A stretch of 64,000 bases of DNA, from contig CBESOE010000008.1 of the NCBI GenBank assembly GCA_965531145.1, positions 10,218 to 74,217 of the forward strand, read 5' to 3'. Positions within the stretch are counted from its first letter, which is position 1; every line of letters begins with the position of its first letter. The notes beneath the pieces were generated by a model that was not told where the DNA came from, did no database searches, and was given only the letters and a program-made list of their open reading frames with translations. This document shows, one piece after another, positions 52,433 through 60,825 of the stretch. This stretch comes from JAQAZP01 sp965531145. Lineage in GTDB: Bacteria; Acidobacteriota; JAQAZP01. The position numbers were made by a program, and so were the translations under genes.

Positions 52433-55051
52433 ATGTCCAAGCGATGGTTGATCCTGTCGGTATTATTGACCGCCCTGGTGTTTTCCCCGGCCGTCTGGTC
52501 CGAGGACGCTGAGCAGCAGAAGAAAGAAGACCCGGCTGCCGCCGGCCCGCTGGAGACCATGGGTGATCTGCAGCCTGTCCAGCCGGACGGTGAAGTGCGG
52601 ACCAGCCCGGCCTACCACTCGGCATCCCGTGGCTTCTTTATGTCCCAGGTCAATGTGAATGCCAGCGGCCAGAACATTCTTGGTGACGCGGGCAACGAGC
52701 CCTCCATCTGCGTGGACCCCACTGATCCGAACAAAATGTGCATCGGCTGGCGGCAGTTCGACAACGTGAGCAGCGATTTTCGCCAGGCCGGCTACGGCTA
52801 TACCACCGATGGCGGTGTGACCTGGACCTTCCCCGGCCGGATTGAGGCCGGCATCTTCCGCTCCGACCCGGTGCTGGCTTCCGATGCTTCGGGCACCTTC
52901 TACTACAACAGCCTGACCACCGACGAGTTTCAATCTGACTTCTGGTGCCACACCTTCAAGTCCACCGACGGCGGCGCCAACTGGGATGCGGGAACGTATG
53001 CCTACGGCGGTGACAAGCAGTGGTTCGTCATCGACAAGACCGGCGGGGTGGGGGACGGCAACCACTACGCCTATTGGAACTACGTCTTCAGCACCTGCTA
53101 TCCCGACCATTTCACCCGTTCCACCAACGGGGGCAGCAGTTATGAGAGCTGCACAACGGTGACCGGCTACCCCCACTGGGGTGTCAATACTGTGGGGCCG
53201 GATGGGGAGCTGTATGCCTGCGGCGACGGCTTCCTGGCCTGTCGCTCGGACAATGCGCAGAACGCAGGGTCCACCATTACCTGGCCGGTCTCCACCTCGG
53301 TAAGTCTTGACGGCAGCATCGTGTATTCCGGCGGCCCAAACCCGGGCGGCCTTATGGGCCAGGCCTGGATTGCGGTGAACCATGCCAGCGGGCCAAGCCG
53401 CGGCCATGTCTACCTGCTCTGTTCGGTGAGCCGCTCCTCTACCCCCGACCCCTGTGACGTGATGTTTGCCCGCAGCACCGACGGCGGCAACAGCTGGGGC
53501 TCCCCGGTGCGGGTCAATGACGATGCCGGCACCAGCGCCTACCAGTGGTTCGGCACCATGTCGGTGGCCCCCAACGGCCGCATCGATGCGATCTGGCTCG
53601 ACACCCGGGACGACCCCGGCGGTTACGACTCGGCGCTCTACTACTCCTACTCCGAGGACGGCGGCTTGACCTGGGCGGCCAACGAGGCGCTCACCGCATC
53701 CTTCGACCCCCACGTGGGCTGGCCGGTGCAGAACAAGATGGGCGACTACTTCCACATGGTTTCGGACAACACCGGGGCCCACCTCGCTTTTGCCGGGACA
53801 TACAACGGCGAGCAGGATGTCTACTACGCCCACATCACCCGCACGCTCTCCGTCTCGGTCCCCGGCGGTGCCCCCGAGGTGCTGACCCCGGATGTGGCCA
53901 TGGCGGTCAACGTCCGGGTCAATCCCGGCACCGAGAACTACGTGCCCGGCACCGCGACGATGCACTATCGCTACAATGGCGGTCTGTTCCAGACCCAGTC
54001 GTTGCTCGACCTGGGCGGTGACCTCTACCAGGCCACCCTGCCGGCGGCTTCCTGCACCGATACCCCCGAGTTCTACTTCAGCGCCCAGGGCGACCAGAGC
54101 GGATTGGTCACCGATCCGTACGGGGCTCCCGGCAGTTTTCACACCGCCGTGGTGGGGGAGATCGCGGTCTTCTTCAGCGAAAATATGGACAGCGATCCAG
54201 GCTGGACCACCGAGGGCCTCTGGGCCTGGGGCCAGCCCACCGGCGGGGGCGGCGACTATGGTGAGCCCGATCCCACCAGCGGATACACCGGGGCGAACGT
54301 CTATGGGTACAATCTCAGCGGCGACTACGAAAACTCCCTCAGTGAGACGCACCTCACCTCCACCGTCATCGACTGCACCGGGAAGACCGGAGTGACCCTC
54401 TCCTTCTGGCGCTGGCTCGGGGTGGAAACATCGAATTACGACCACGCCTACCTGCGGGTGAGCACCGACGGGTCCAGTTGGACAACCATCTGGCAGAACG
54501 GCGGCGAGGTGAGCGACACCTCCTGGATCGAGGAGGTCTACGACATCTCGGCTCACGCCGACAACCAGCCCACGGTCTACCTCCGCTGGACCATGGGGAC
54601 CACCGACTCCTCCTGGCAGTTCTGCGGCTGGAACATCGACGACGTGACCCTGAGCGCGTTCGAGTGCGAGGGTGGAGTTGTTACCGACACCGTGGCCACG
54701 GCCATCGACGCCAGCCCGGCTGCCGGCACGCTGCCCTTTGTCACACAGTTCACCGCCCAGCTGAGCAACCTCACCGATGAGAACCGCCGCACGGCGGGCC
54801 TGATCAATGTCACCCTGGCCAACGGGACGTCGTACACCAACTGGCGGGCCGGTTGGACCAACCTCAGCCCCGCCGAGGTGTTCACCAGCGTCTGGAACCA
54901 GAGTTTCCCGTTGCTGGGGACGCTGGTGGGCGACAATGTTTTCATCCTGGTGGGCGAGGATGTGACCCCGGCACCCTACAACCAGCCGCCGTTCCTGCCT
55001 TCGGGTGACACGGACAGCGACAGCATTACGGTGACCGCCACGGCTCCCTGA
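52433..55051 (+). CDS. Secreted BNR/sialidase-like propeller protein with shared C-terminal module
   Basis: 872 residues. GGAGG before ATG 52433; signal peptide ends V-W-S-E-D. Residues ~75-470 form a BNR-type beta-propeller with Asp-box motifs S/T-x-D-G-G-x-x-W (T-D-G-G-V-T-W, T-D-G-G-A-N-W, T-N-G-G-S-S-Y, T-D-G-G-N-S-W, E-D-G-G-L-T-W). The arginine triad of true sialidases is not evident, so enzymatic activity is uncertain. An Ig-like part (~475-575) is followed by a cleaved-adhesin/MAM-like jelly roll (~580-745) closely matching that of the C25 protease, and then the shared module, ending A-T-A-P. This copy of the module uniquely lacks both conserved cysteines. Confidence 0.9.
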   Translation: MSKRWLILSVLLTALVFSPAVWSEDAEQQKKEDPAAAGPLETMGDLQPVQPDGEVRTSPAYHSASRGFFMSQVNVNASGQNILGDAGNEPSICVDPTDPNKMCIGWRQFDNVSSDFRQAGYGYTTDGGVTWTFPGRIEAGIFRSDPVLASDASGTFYYNSLTTDEFQSDFWCHTFKSTDGGANWDAGTYAYGGDKQWFVIDKTGGVGDGNHYAYWNYVFSTCYPDHFTRSTNGGSSYESCTTVTGYPHWGVNTVGPDGELYACGDGFLACRSDNAQNAGSTITWPVSTSVSLDGSIVYSGGPNPGGLMGQAWIAVNHASGPSRGHVYLLCSVSRSSTPDPCDVMFARSTDGGNSWGSPVRVNDDAGTSAYQWFGTMSVAPNGRIDAIWLDTRDDPGGYDSALYYSYSEDGGLTWAANEALTASFDPHVGWPVQNKMGDYFHMVSDNTGAHLAFAGTYNGEQDVYYAHITRTLSVSVPGGAPEVLTPDVAMAVNVRVNPGTENYVPGTATMHYRYNGGLFQTQSLLDLGGDLYQATLPAASCTDTPEFYFSAQGDQSGLVTDPYGAPGSFHTAVVGEIAVFFSENMDSDPGWTTEGLWAWGQPTGGGGDYGEPDPTSGYTGANVYGYNLSGDYENSLSETHLTSTVIDCTGKTGVTLSFWRWLGVETSNYDHAYLRVSTDGSSWTTIWQNGGEVSDTSWIEEVYDISAHADNQPTVYLRWTMGTTDSSWQFCGWNIDDVTLSAFECEGGVVTDTVATAIDASPAAGTLPFVTQFTAQLSNLTDENRRTAGLINVTLANGTSYTNWRAGWTNLSPAEVFTSVWNQSFPLLGTLVGDNVFILVGEDVTPAPYNQPPFLPSGDTDSDSITVTATAP

Positions 55052-55052
55052 C

Positions 55053-55096
55053 GATTGTCATCGCGAGGAGCCGAGGGCGACGACGCGATCTGACAC
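55053..55096. repeat. Extragenic repeat, TCATCGCGAGGAGC type
   Basis: ATTGTCATCGCGAGGAGC...GACGACGCGATCTG, starting just after the sialidase-like gene stop. It matches the two arms of the element at 55185-55300. This repeat type is widespread between genes in many bacteria. Confidence 0.6.
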
Positions 55097-55098
55097 AG

Positions 55099-55137
55099 AA
55101 AAGGCGTGGTCTCCTCGCGGGGGCCACGCCTTTTTTT
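55099..55137 (+). terminator. Rho-independent terminator after sialidase-like gene
   Basis: AAAGGCGTGG and CCACGCCTTT form a 10-bp stem with a 14-base loop, followed by a run of seven T. Forty-eight bases after the stop codon. Confidence 0.85.
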
Positions 55138-55184
55138 GCAAAAAAATGGGGTCAGGCACCGGCTTGTTGCAACGCAGCTACAAC

Positions 55185-55300
55185 GATTGTCATCACGAGG
55201 AGCCACTTTGGCCGGTGACGACGCGATCTCGTGAAATTGTCCGCAAGCACGGTCACGAGATTGCTTCGTCGCCCACTTCGCGGGCTCCTCGCAATGACAG
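55185..55300. repeat. Inverted pair of extragenic repeats
   Basis: Arms 55185-55236 and 55250-55300 are inverse complements: ATTGTCATCACGAGGAGCC...GCGATCTCGTG against CACGAGATTGCTTCGTCGC...GGCTCCTCGCAATGACA. The whole folds into a long hairpin ending three bases before the stop codon of the M1-M28 peptidase gene. A GGGGTCAGGCACC word at 55148-55160 recalls another REP family. Confidence 0.65.
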
Positions 55301-55303
55301 GAA

Positions 55304-58300
55304 CTACCGCTCACCCAGTGTGATTGAGACCGTATTCTCCGCCCCGTCACGGAGGTATGTCAGGTCCACCGTATCGCCGGGCTGGTGGGCCTTCAGTGCA
55401 TCGGAGTATTCCTTGAGGTTGGCGATGTCCTGACCGCCCAGGCGGACGATGATGTCGCCCTCGAGCAGCCCTGCTGTCTCGGCGGGAGAGCCGGGGGAGA
55501 CGGCGCCGATGCGCACCCCCTCACCGGAGAAGGCGAAGTCGGGCATGCTGCCGGTGCTGGCCCGCCGGCTGCCGGCTGTCGTGGCCGTCCCGGAGGCCGC
55601 TTCCTTCTTCTTTCCGGCAAAGGACATGGGCTCTTCCCGCTCTGCCAGGTAGAGCAAGGCTTCTTTTACAAATGAAGCCACCTTGACCAGACCCTCACCG
55701 TCGATCTTGTCCGCGGTGTCGGTGGGGCGGTGATAGTCCTGGTGCGGGCCGGAGAAGATCTGCACCGCCGGCACGCCGGCCTCGATGAAGCTCTTCTGGT
55801 CGCTGGCGTCCAGGTCCTGGGTCACCATGTCCGCTTCCACGCCGGTGACATAGCCGCAGCCCATGAAGATATGCTTCCATTCCGAGGCGCTGTTGCTGTT
55901 GAGCACCAGCAGCTTTTTGTCACCCAGGCGCCCAACGGTGTCGAGGTTGATGACGCCGATGCACTTTTCCATCGGAAAGCGTTTCATCTCGTTAACGTAA
56001 TGCCGGGAACCCTTCAGGCCGCTCTCCTCGGCGGTGAAGGCGGCGAAGACCACCGTACGGGACGGTTTGAGGCTCTTGCCCAGCATTTTGGCCAGCTCCA
56101 GCATCACCGCCACACCGCTGGCGTTGTCGTCGGCCCCGGGGTGCAGCTGTCCCTCGTCCCCGGCGTGGACGTCGGGCCAGCCGTAGCCCAGGTGGTCGTA
56201 GTGGGCGCAGAGCACCACCGACTGGCCGTCAAAGTCGGGATTCGTTCCCGGGATCACTCCGAGAACGTTCTTTACCGGCCCGGTGGTTCCATCGGCATCC
56301 ACGATCTCATCCCAGCTCTGGTACCACGAACCGTCGTCGCCCATGGGCTGCAAGCCGGCTTCCTCGAAGATGGCGGCGATGACCTCTGCGGCCTCGTCGA
56401 TTCCGTCCGTTCCCAGCCCCCGGCCCGCCATTTCCTCTGCCGACAGTCTGGCGATGGTGGCCGTCATCCGCTCGACGGAGAAAAGCGGGGCCAGGGTCGC
56501 CAGCGCCTCGCGCGCCGGCAGTCTGGTTGGCAGGCTTTCCGGCAGCGCCATGCGGTTCCGAACCACCACGGCCCGGAGCGGGGAATTCACCGCCGGCCAT
56601 TGTCCCTTGGCCACGTTAGTCGGCTCGGCCCCCTCGAAAGCGAGGTAGCTGTATTTGCCGTAGTGCGGCAGCTTGCGGGCCAGGCCGGGGCCGGCGTCGT
56701 CGTTGCCGATGGTCAGCCAAGCCACTGCCGAGTCCGGGTTGTGCGGATGGCGTGTGGCAATGACAAAGCTGTTGTTCTCTCGGGGCAGCACCGTTTTGGC
56801 GAAACGAACCTGGCCGTCGTCCACGGCGGTGTCGTAGGTGCCGGTGATCCCGTCAATGACCACCTGCCGGTGGAGATTCTCCTCGCCGAAGATCCAGACC
56901 GCTTGATCGGCCGGCAATTGGTCCACCTCACTGTCCAGCCTCAGTACCGGGCTGCCCTCATCGTCGCCGCACCAGGCCTCGGCCAGTTGGCGGTATCGCG
57001 CCAGTTGTTCGGGTGCTGCTGCCGAGGGGAGCAGGATCAGAGTCTTCTCCGAACCGAAGATTTTCGAGAAGGAAGGTGGAGTCTCGTTGTGATGCAGCAT
57101 GCGGAAAACGTTGAACCCCGGGTCCACCTGCACCAGGTATGGCTGATCCTTGAAGACGAATTCGCAGTTCTCTGATCGGGTCTCCATGTCCACTTCCAGC
57201 TCTTCGATCCGGTCGGCAAAGGAGACGGCCAGCGGTACGCTGATCCGAAACGGGTCGCTTTCCTGGATCTGTTCGATGGTCAGGGAGAGCCGGTACGCCT
57301 CGCCTTCTATCTCCACTTTCGCCGCGGTCAGCTGCAACGATGGAGCGCCGGCCCGCTCAACCCACTGGCTGAAGAAGTCGCCCAATTCAATGCCGCTCGC
57401 CGTTTCAAAGGCCAGCCGCAGATCATCGAAGGAGGCCTGTTTCCAGCGGTTGTCGCGGTAGAAAGTCTGCAGGCCGCGGACAAAGGCCTCGTCACCGATC
57501 TTGCCGCGAAGCATTTCACAGAGCATCAGGCATTTGCCGTAGCCCACCGCCTGGGAGGAGGCGTCGTGGCGGGAGATGAACCCGCTCAGCGGGAAATCGT
57601 TGCCGCTGTTGACGTAGTCGGTGTAACCCTGCAGCGTTGACCGGCGATACTCATCCCCCTGTCCGCGCTGCTCCTTGATCAGGTGGTCGGCGAGGTAGGC
57701 GGTGAGCCCCTCGCACCAGTTGCCGGTGGCGAAGTCGACGTAGACGCTGTTGCCCCACCAGTTGTGCAGCAGTTCGTGGGGGTAGGACGAGTGCAGGATG
57801 AAGGGGAAGCGGATGATCTGCTCGCCCAGCAGGGTGAAGGAGGGCATGCCGTAGCCGGTGGGCCAGAAGTTCTCCACCAGGGCGAACTTGGTGAAGGGGA
57901 AGGGCCCGATCAGCAGGCGATACATCTCCAGATACTGGGCGGTGGTCTCCAGGTACTTGTTGGCCAGGTTCTCGTCCGGGGTGCGGAGGAAGGCCATCAC
58001 CCGGACATTGCCGGCATCGAGTCCATACTCGGTGAACGGCGCTGCCACCAGGTAGATCTCTTCCATGGGGTCGGGGCAGTCCCAGGTGGTGAGTTGCCGC
58101 CCGTCAAAAATCTCATGCAGCGTCCGGGTGCCCTGGCTTACCGAGTCCCACCCTTCGGGCAGATCGGTCATCAGTGAAAAGGTGAACAGCTGGTCGTCAA
58201 AAATGGGAACCCACCAGGTTGAACCGGCAAGAAATGCACCCCGCGTTTCGATGATGCCCGGGGTCTGGCTGAACCCGCGGGAGTATTCCTCCTCTGGTGA

Positions 58301-58714
58301 GGTGATGGCGTAGTTGATCGTCCCCCTGATATAGAGTTCGAAGACAGCGTCGCCGGTCGGCGGTTCATCGAATACAACGGCATAGCGGTTGCGGGTGATG
58401 GCTAAGGAGCCCTCGTGGTCCTCGCGGTCCATGCCCACGTCTCCGGCGGGCAGCCCGCTCTCCTCGAGGACGATGCGCACTCCGGGATGTACAGGGCCAA
58501 CCTCAAGGTCACTGGCCAGTAAAAATGTCAGCTCCGATGTCAGCCGGCCGGCCGGTATGGTTACTTCATCGAACGCCGAGATCCGGTTGCTCTCCGGAAA
58601 CAGTGCGGCTCTCACCTGGTGGTGGATAAAAGTCTCCCCGGCTGTTGCCGCGGGAGCGGCGGTGAAGAGGGAGAGAACGGTGAGTATCGAAAGAATGAAA
58701 CCGGTTTTTCGCAT
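55304..58714 (-). CDS. Exported M1-M28-PDZ peptidase fusion
   Basis: 1,136 residues from ATG 58714; signal peptide ends A-T-A-G. An M1 aminopeptidase-like half (~25-600) has H-E-L-L-H-N-W-W (~315, zinc H-E-x-x-H) and the third ligand in W-C-E-G-L-T-A-Y. A linker domain (~620-760) is followed by an M28 aminopeptidase: A-H-Y-D-H-L-G, H-P-G-A-D-D-N-A-S-G, T-A-E-E-S-G-L-K-G-S, N-L-D-T-V-G and Y-H-R-P-T-D (zinc ligands H, D, E, D, H all present). The C-terminal ~85 residues form a PDZ domain (G-A-V-S-P-G-S-P-A-E...G-D-I-I-V). Two complete metallo-aminopeptidase sites in one chain is unusual. It lacks the shared C-terminal module. Likely periplasmic or extracellular peptide degradation. Confidence 0.9.
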   Translation of the reverse strand: MRKTGFILSILTVLSLFTAAPAATAGETFIHHQVRAALFPESNRISAFDEVTIPAGRLTSELTFLLASDLEVGPVHPGVRIVLEESGLPAGDVGMDREDHEGSLAITRNRYAVVFDEPPTGDAVFELYIRGTINYAITSPEEEYSRGFSQTPGIIETRGAFLAGSTWWVPIFDDQLFTFSLMTDLPEGWDSVSQGTRTLHEIFDGRQLTTWDCPDPMEEIYLVAAPFTEYGLDAGNVRVMAFLRTPDENLANKYLETTAQYLEMYRLLIGPFPFTKFALVENFWPTGYGMPSFTLLGEQIIRFPFILHSSYPHELLHNWWGNSVYVDFATGNWCEGLTAYLADHLIKEQRGQGDEYRRSTLQGYTDYVNSGNDFPLSGFISRHDASSQAVGYGKCLMLCEMLRGKIGDEAFVRGLQTFYRDNRWKQASFDDLRLAFETASGIELGDFFSQWVERAGAPSLQLTAAKVEIEGEAYRLSLTIEQIQESDPFRISVPLAVSFADRIEELEVDMETRSENCEFVFKDQPYLVQVDPGFNVFRMLHHNETPPSFSKIFGSEKTLILLPSAAAPEQLARYRQLAEAWCGDDEGSPVLRLDSEVDQLPADQAVWIFGEENLHRQVVIDGITGTYDTAVDDGQVRFAKTVLPRENNSFVIATRHPHNPDSAVAWLTIGNDDAGPGLARKLPHYGKYSYLAFEGAEPTNVAKGQWPAVNSPLRAVVVRNRMALPESLPTRLPAREALATLAPLFSVERMTATIARLSAEEMAGRGLGTDGIDEAAEVIAAIFEEAGLQPMGDDGSWYQSWDEIVDADGTTGPVKNVLGVIPGTNPDFDGQSVVLCAHYDHLGYGWPDVHAGDEGQLHPGADDNASGVAVMLELAKMLGKSLKPSRTVVFAAFTAEESGLKGSRHYVNEMKRFPMEKCIGVINLDTVGRLGDKKLLVLNSNSASEWKHIFMGCGYVTGVEADMVTQDLDASDQKSFIEAGVPAVQIFSGPHQDYHRPTDTADKIDGEGLVKVASFVKEALLYLAEREEPMSFAGKKKEAASGTATTAGSRRASTGSMPDFAFSGEGVRIGAVSPGSPAETAGLLEGDIIVRLGGQDIANLKEYSDALKAHQPGDTVDLTYLRDGAENTVSITLGER

Positions 58715-58754
58715 GAGGGCACCCGTTTGATTGTGTTGTTTCCGATGAACACCA

Positions 58755-58783
58755 ACAGTAGTTCCGCCGCCGGCAAATGTCAA
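58755..58783 (-). promoter_or_regulatory. Promoter for the M1-M28 peptidase gene
   Basis: On the minus strand TTGACA, 17 bp, TACTGT, about 40 bases before ATG 58714. It lies in the divergent gap shared with the radical SAM gene. Confidence 0.55.
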
Positions 58784-58897
58784 AACCTCGCCGGATGATA
58801 TCTGCACGAGGTGACCATCCGCTGGCCGGTCTGTTAGAATAATCTCGTTGCCGGCCGCAGATGAGCCGGCCCGGTTCACTGGAGAAAGGGCAGGTTC

Positions 58898-60721
58898 ATG
58901 CAGGATTCGCACGTCGCGCTGGTTTTCCCCCCGGTATGGGACCCCAAGCAGCCATATCTCGCCCTGCCGGCACTTGCCGCCCAACTGCGAAGCCATGGCA
59001 TCTCCACCCTGCTCTTTGACGACAACATCGACTACTACCACCTCCTGCTCAGCCGGTCTCACCTCGAGGGTGTGATTCGTCCCCGTCTCGAGGATCGAGC
59101 TGCTCGGGGCGAGGAGCGGGCGGCCCAGGCGTTAGCTGAGCTGCCCGGGCTGGCCAGCCAGGTGGATGAAGCCTGCCGGGTGATCCGCGACCCCGACCAG
59201 TTCTTTGACTTGCAGCGGTTTCACGGTGCACGGGCGGTCATCGACCGGACGGTACGGGTGGCCTCTGCGGCCTACGGCCGGACAAAGATGGGATTGTACT
59301 CGTTCAGCATGCGCTATCCCTTCGGTTCATCCAAAGCCATTGCCGCCGCGGCGCTGGACGAGGAGGAGAACCCGTTCCTCGAATACTACCGGGAAGTGAG
59401 CATCCCCCGTCTGAAATCGGCAAACCCGGCGGTGGTGGGCCTCTCGGTTTCCTCGGTGAACCAGTCCATCGGCGCCTTCACCCTGGGCCGGCTGATCAAG
59501 GAGCAGATGCCCGGGACGCTGGTGGTGGTGGGGGGCAACACCTTCAACCGCTTTACCGGCCAGTTGCTGGAGAACGCCCTGCTCTACCGCTGGGTGGACG
59601 GCTACGTGGTGGGGGAGGGGGAGACCGCCTTGCTGCGTCTGGCCGAGGCCATGGCCGGCGACCGCAATCTCGAGCAGGTGCCCAACCTCTTCTGGCGCAG
59701 TGACTGGCAAGAGCCGGCATCCGAACTGCCGGCTCCCGGCATGATCAGGGAGAACCCCAGGGCCGAGGCCGAGGACATGAGCGCCCTGCCCATGCCCGAT
59801 TTCGAAGGGATGCCGCTGGACCGCTACCTCAGCCCGTTGCCGGTGCTGCCCCTGGAGACATCCCGCGGCTGCCCCTGGGCCCGCTGTGCCTTCTGCAGCC
59901 ACTTCAAGCTCGGTGAGTCCTTCCGCTACCGCAAGCCGGACGTGGTGCTGGAGGACATCCGGGTGCTCAAGGAAAAATACGGCACGTCCCACATCGTGCT
60001 GGTGGACAACTCGATCCCGGTGCGTTCGCTACGCGAGATCTCCCGCGGGCTGATCGACCGGGAGCTGGAGATCAACTGGACCTGCTACACCCGCTACACG
60101 AAATCGTTCACCCCGGAGTTCTGCGACCAGTTGGCCCGGTCCGGCTGCCGCTCCATCTGGTTCGGCCTGGAGTCAGCCTCCCAGCGGGTGCTGGAGCGGA
60201 TGGACAAGGGCACCACGGTGGAGGTGACCAAACAGGTGACCCACAACTGTCTCGACGCTGGTATCGCGGTGGACCTCTTCTGCATGGTGGGTTTCCCCAC
60301 CGAAACCGCCGACGAGGCGCTGGAGACGCTGGCCTTCATCCTGGAGATCAAGGAGAAGATTGTGGAGTTCAACTGTCTCTACGCCCTCGAGCCCTTTGCT
60401 CTCGATTCCTGCTCCAAGGTGGGTACCACACCGGAGGAATACGGGGTGATCATCGGTGACCCCGAAAGCGACCTGCCGGGCCCCAAGCATGATTCAACGG
60501 AATGGCCCGGTGACCTGGACATGCTGGACGGCAACCGCTACCGGGTGGACGGGGGGATGACCCAGCGCCAGGTGCTGGAGCTGATCGCCATGTTCGACCA
60601 GAAGCTGCAGCAGAAAATCCCGCCCCTGCCCCTGAGCCACGGTGACCGTGAGGCGCACACCCTCCTCTTCCGCTCCCGGGACGAGTTCCGTGAGCTGCTG
60701 CGGCAGTTGGCCCAGCGGTAG
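58898..60721 (+). CDS. Radical SAM protein with B12-binding-like N-terminal domain
   Basis: 607 residues. The N-terminal Rossmann-like part is split: L-V-F-P-P and L-L-F-D-D (~10-45), then a ~110-residue insert, then V-V-G-L-S-V-S and V-V-V-G-G-N-T-F (~175-215), as in cobalamin-binding radical SAM proteins, but the D-x-H-x-x-G cobalamin ligand motif is absent. The radical SAM core starts E-T-S-R-G-C-P-W-A-R-C-A-F-C (~320-335), with three cysteines for the 4Fe-4S cluster, and contains F-G-L-E-S-A-S and M-V-G-F-P-T-E-T. No substrate clue from neighbours. Similar proteins act in natural product, lipid or cofactor modification. Confidence 0.87.
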   Translation: MQDSHVALVFPPVWDPKQPYLALPALAAQLRSHGISTLLFDDNIDYYHLLLSRSHLEGVIRPRLEDRAARGEERAAQALAELPGLASQVDEACRVIRDPDQFFDLQRFHGARAVIDRTVRVASAAYGRTKMGLYSFSMRYPFGSSKAIAAAALDEEENPFLEYYREVSIPRLKSANPAVVGLSVSSVNQSIGAFTLGRLIKEQMPGTLVVVGGNTFNRFTGQLLENALLYRWVDGYVVGEGETALLRLAEAMAGDRNLEQVPNLFWRSDWQEPASELPAPGMIRENPRAEAEDMSALPMPDFEGMPLDRYLSPLPVLPLETSRGCPWARCAFCSHFKLGESFRYRKPDVVLEDIRVLKEKYGTSHIVLVDNSIPVRSLREISRGLIDRELEINWTCYTRYTKSFTPEFCDQLARSGCRSIWFGLESASQRVLERMDKGTTVEVTKQVTHNCLDAGIAVDLFCMVGFPTETADEALETLAFILEIKEKIVEFNCLYALEPFALDSCSKVGTTPEEYGVIIGDPESDLPGPKHDSTEWPGDLDMLDGNRYRVDGGMTQRQVLELIAMFDQKLQQKIPPLPLSHGDREAHTLLFRSRDEFRELLRQLAQR

Positions 60722-60733
60722 TTCATTCCATTC

Positions 60734-60762
60734 TTGCCATTCCGCTGCAGGCAACCTATATT
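60734..60762 (+). promoter_or_regulatory. Sigma-70-type promoter for the beta-helix protein gene
   Basis: TTGCCA, 17 bp, TATATT, about 60 bases before ATG 60826. Confidence 0.5.
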
Positions 60763-60825
60763 TACGATATGAACAGCCAGGCGTGAGGTCTGGCCCCCCT
60801 CAATTGAACACAATGGAGTGAAACC

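Noticed and set aside
52463..54556. 697-codon open frame opposite the sialidase-like gene
   Set aside because: Antisense frame kept open by codon bias; product rich in V, G, H with no recognisable domain.
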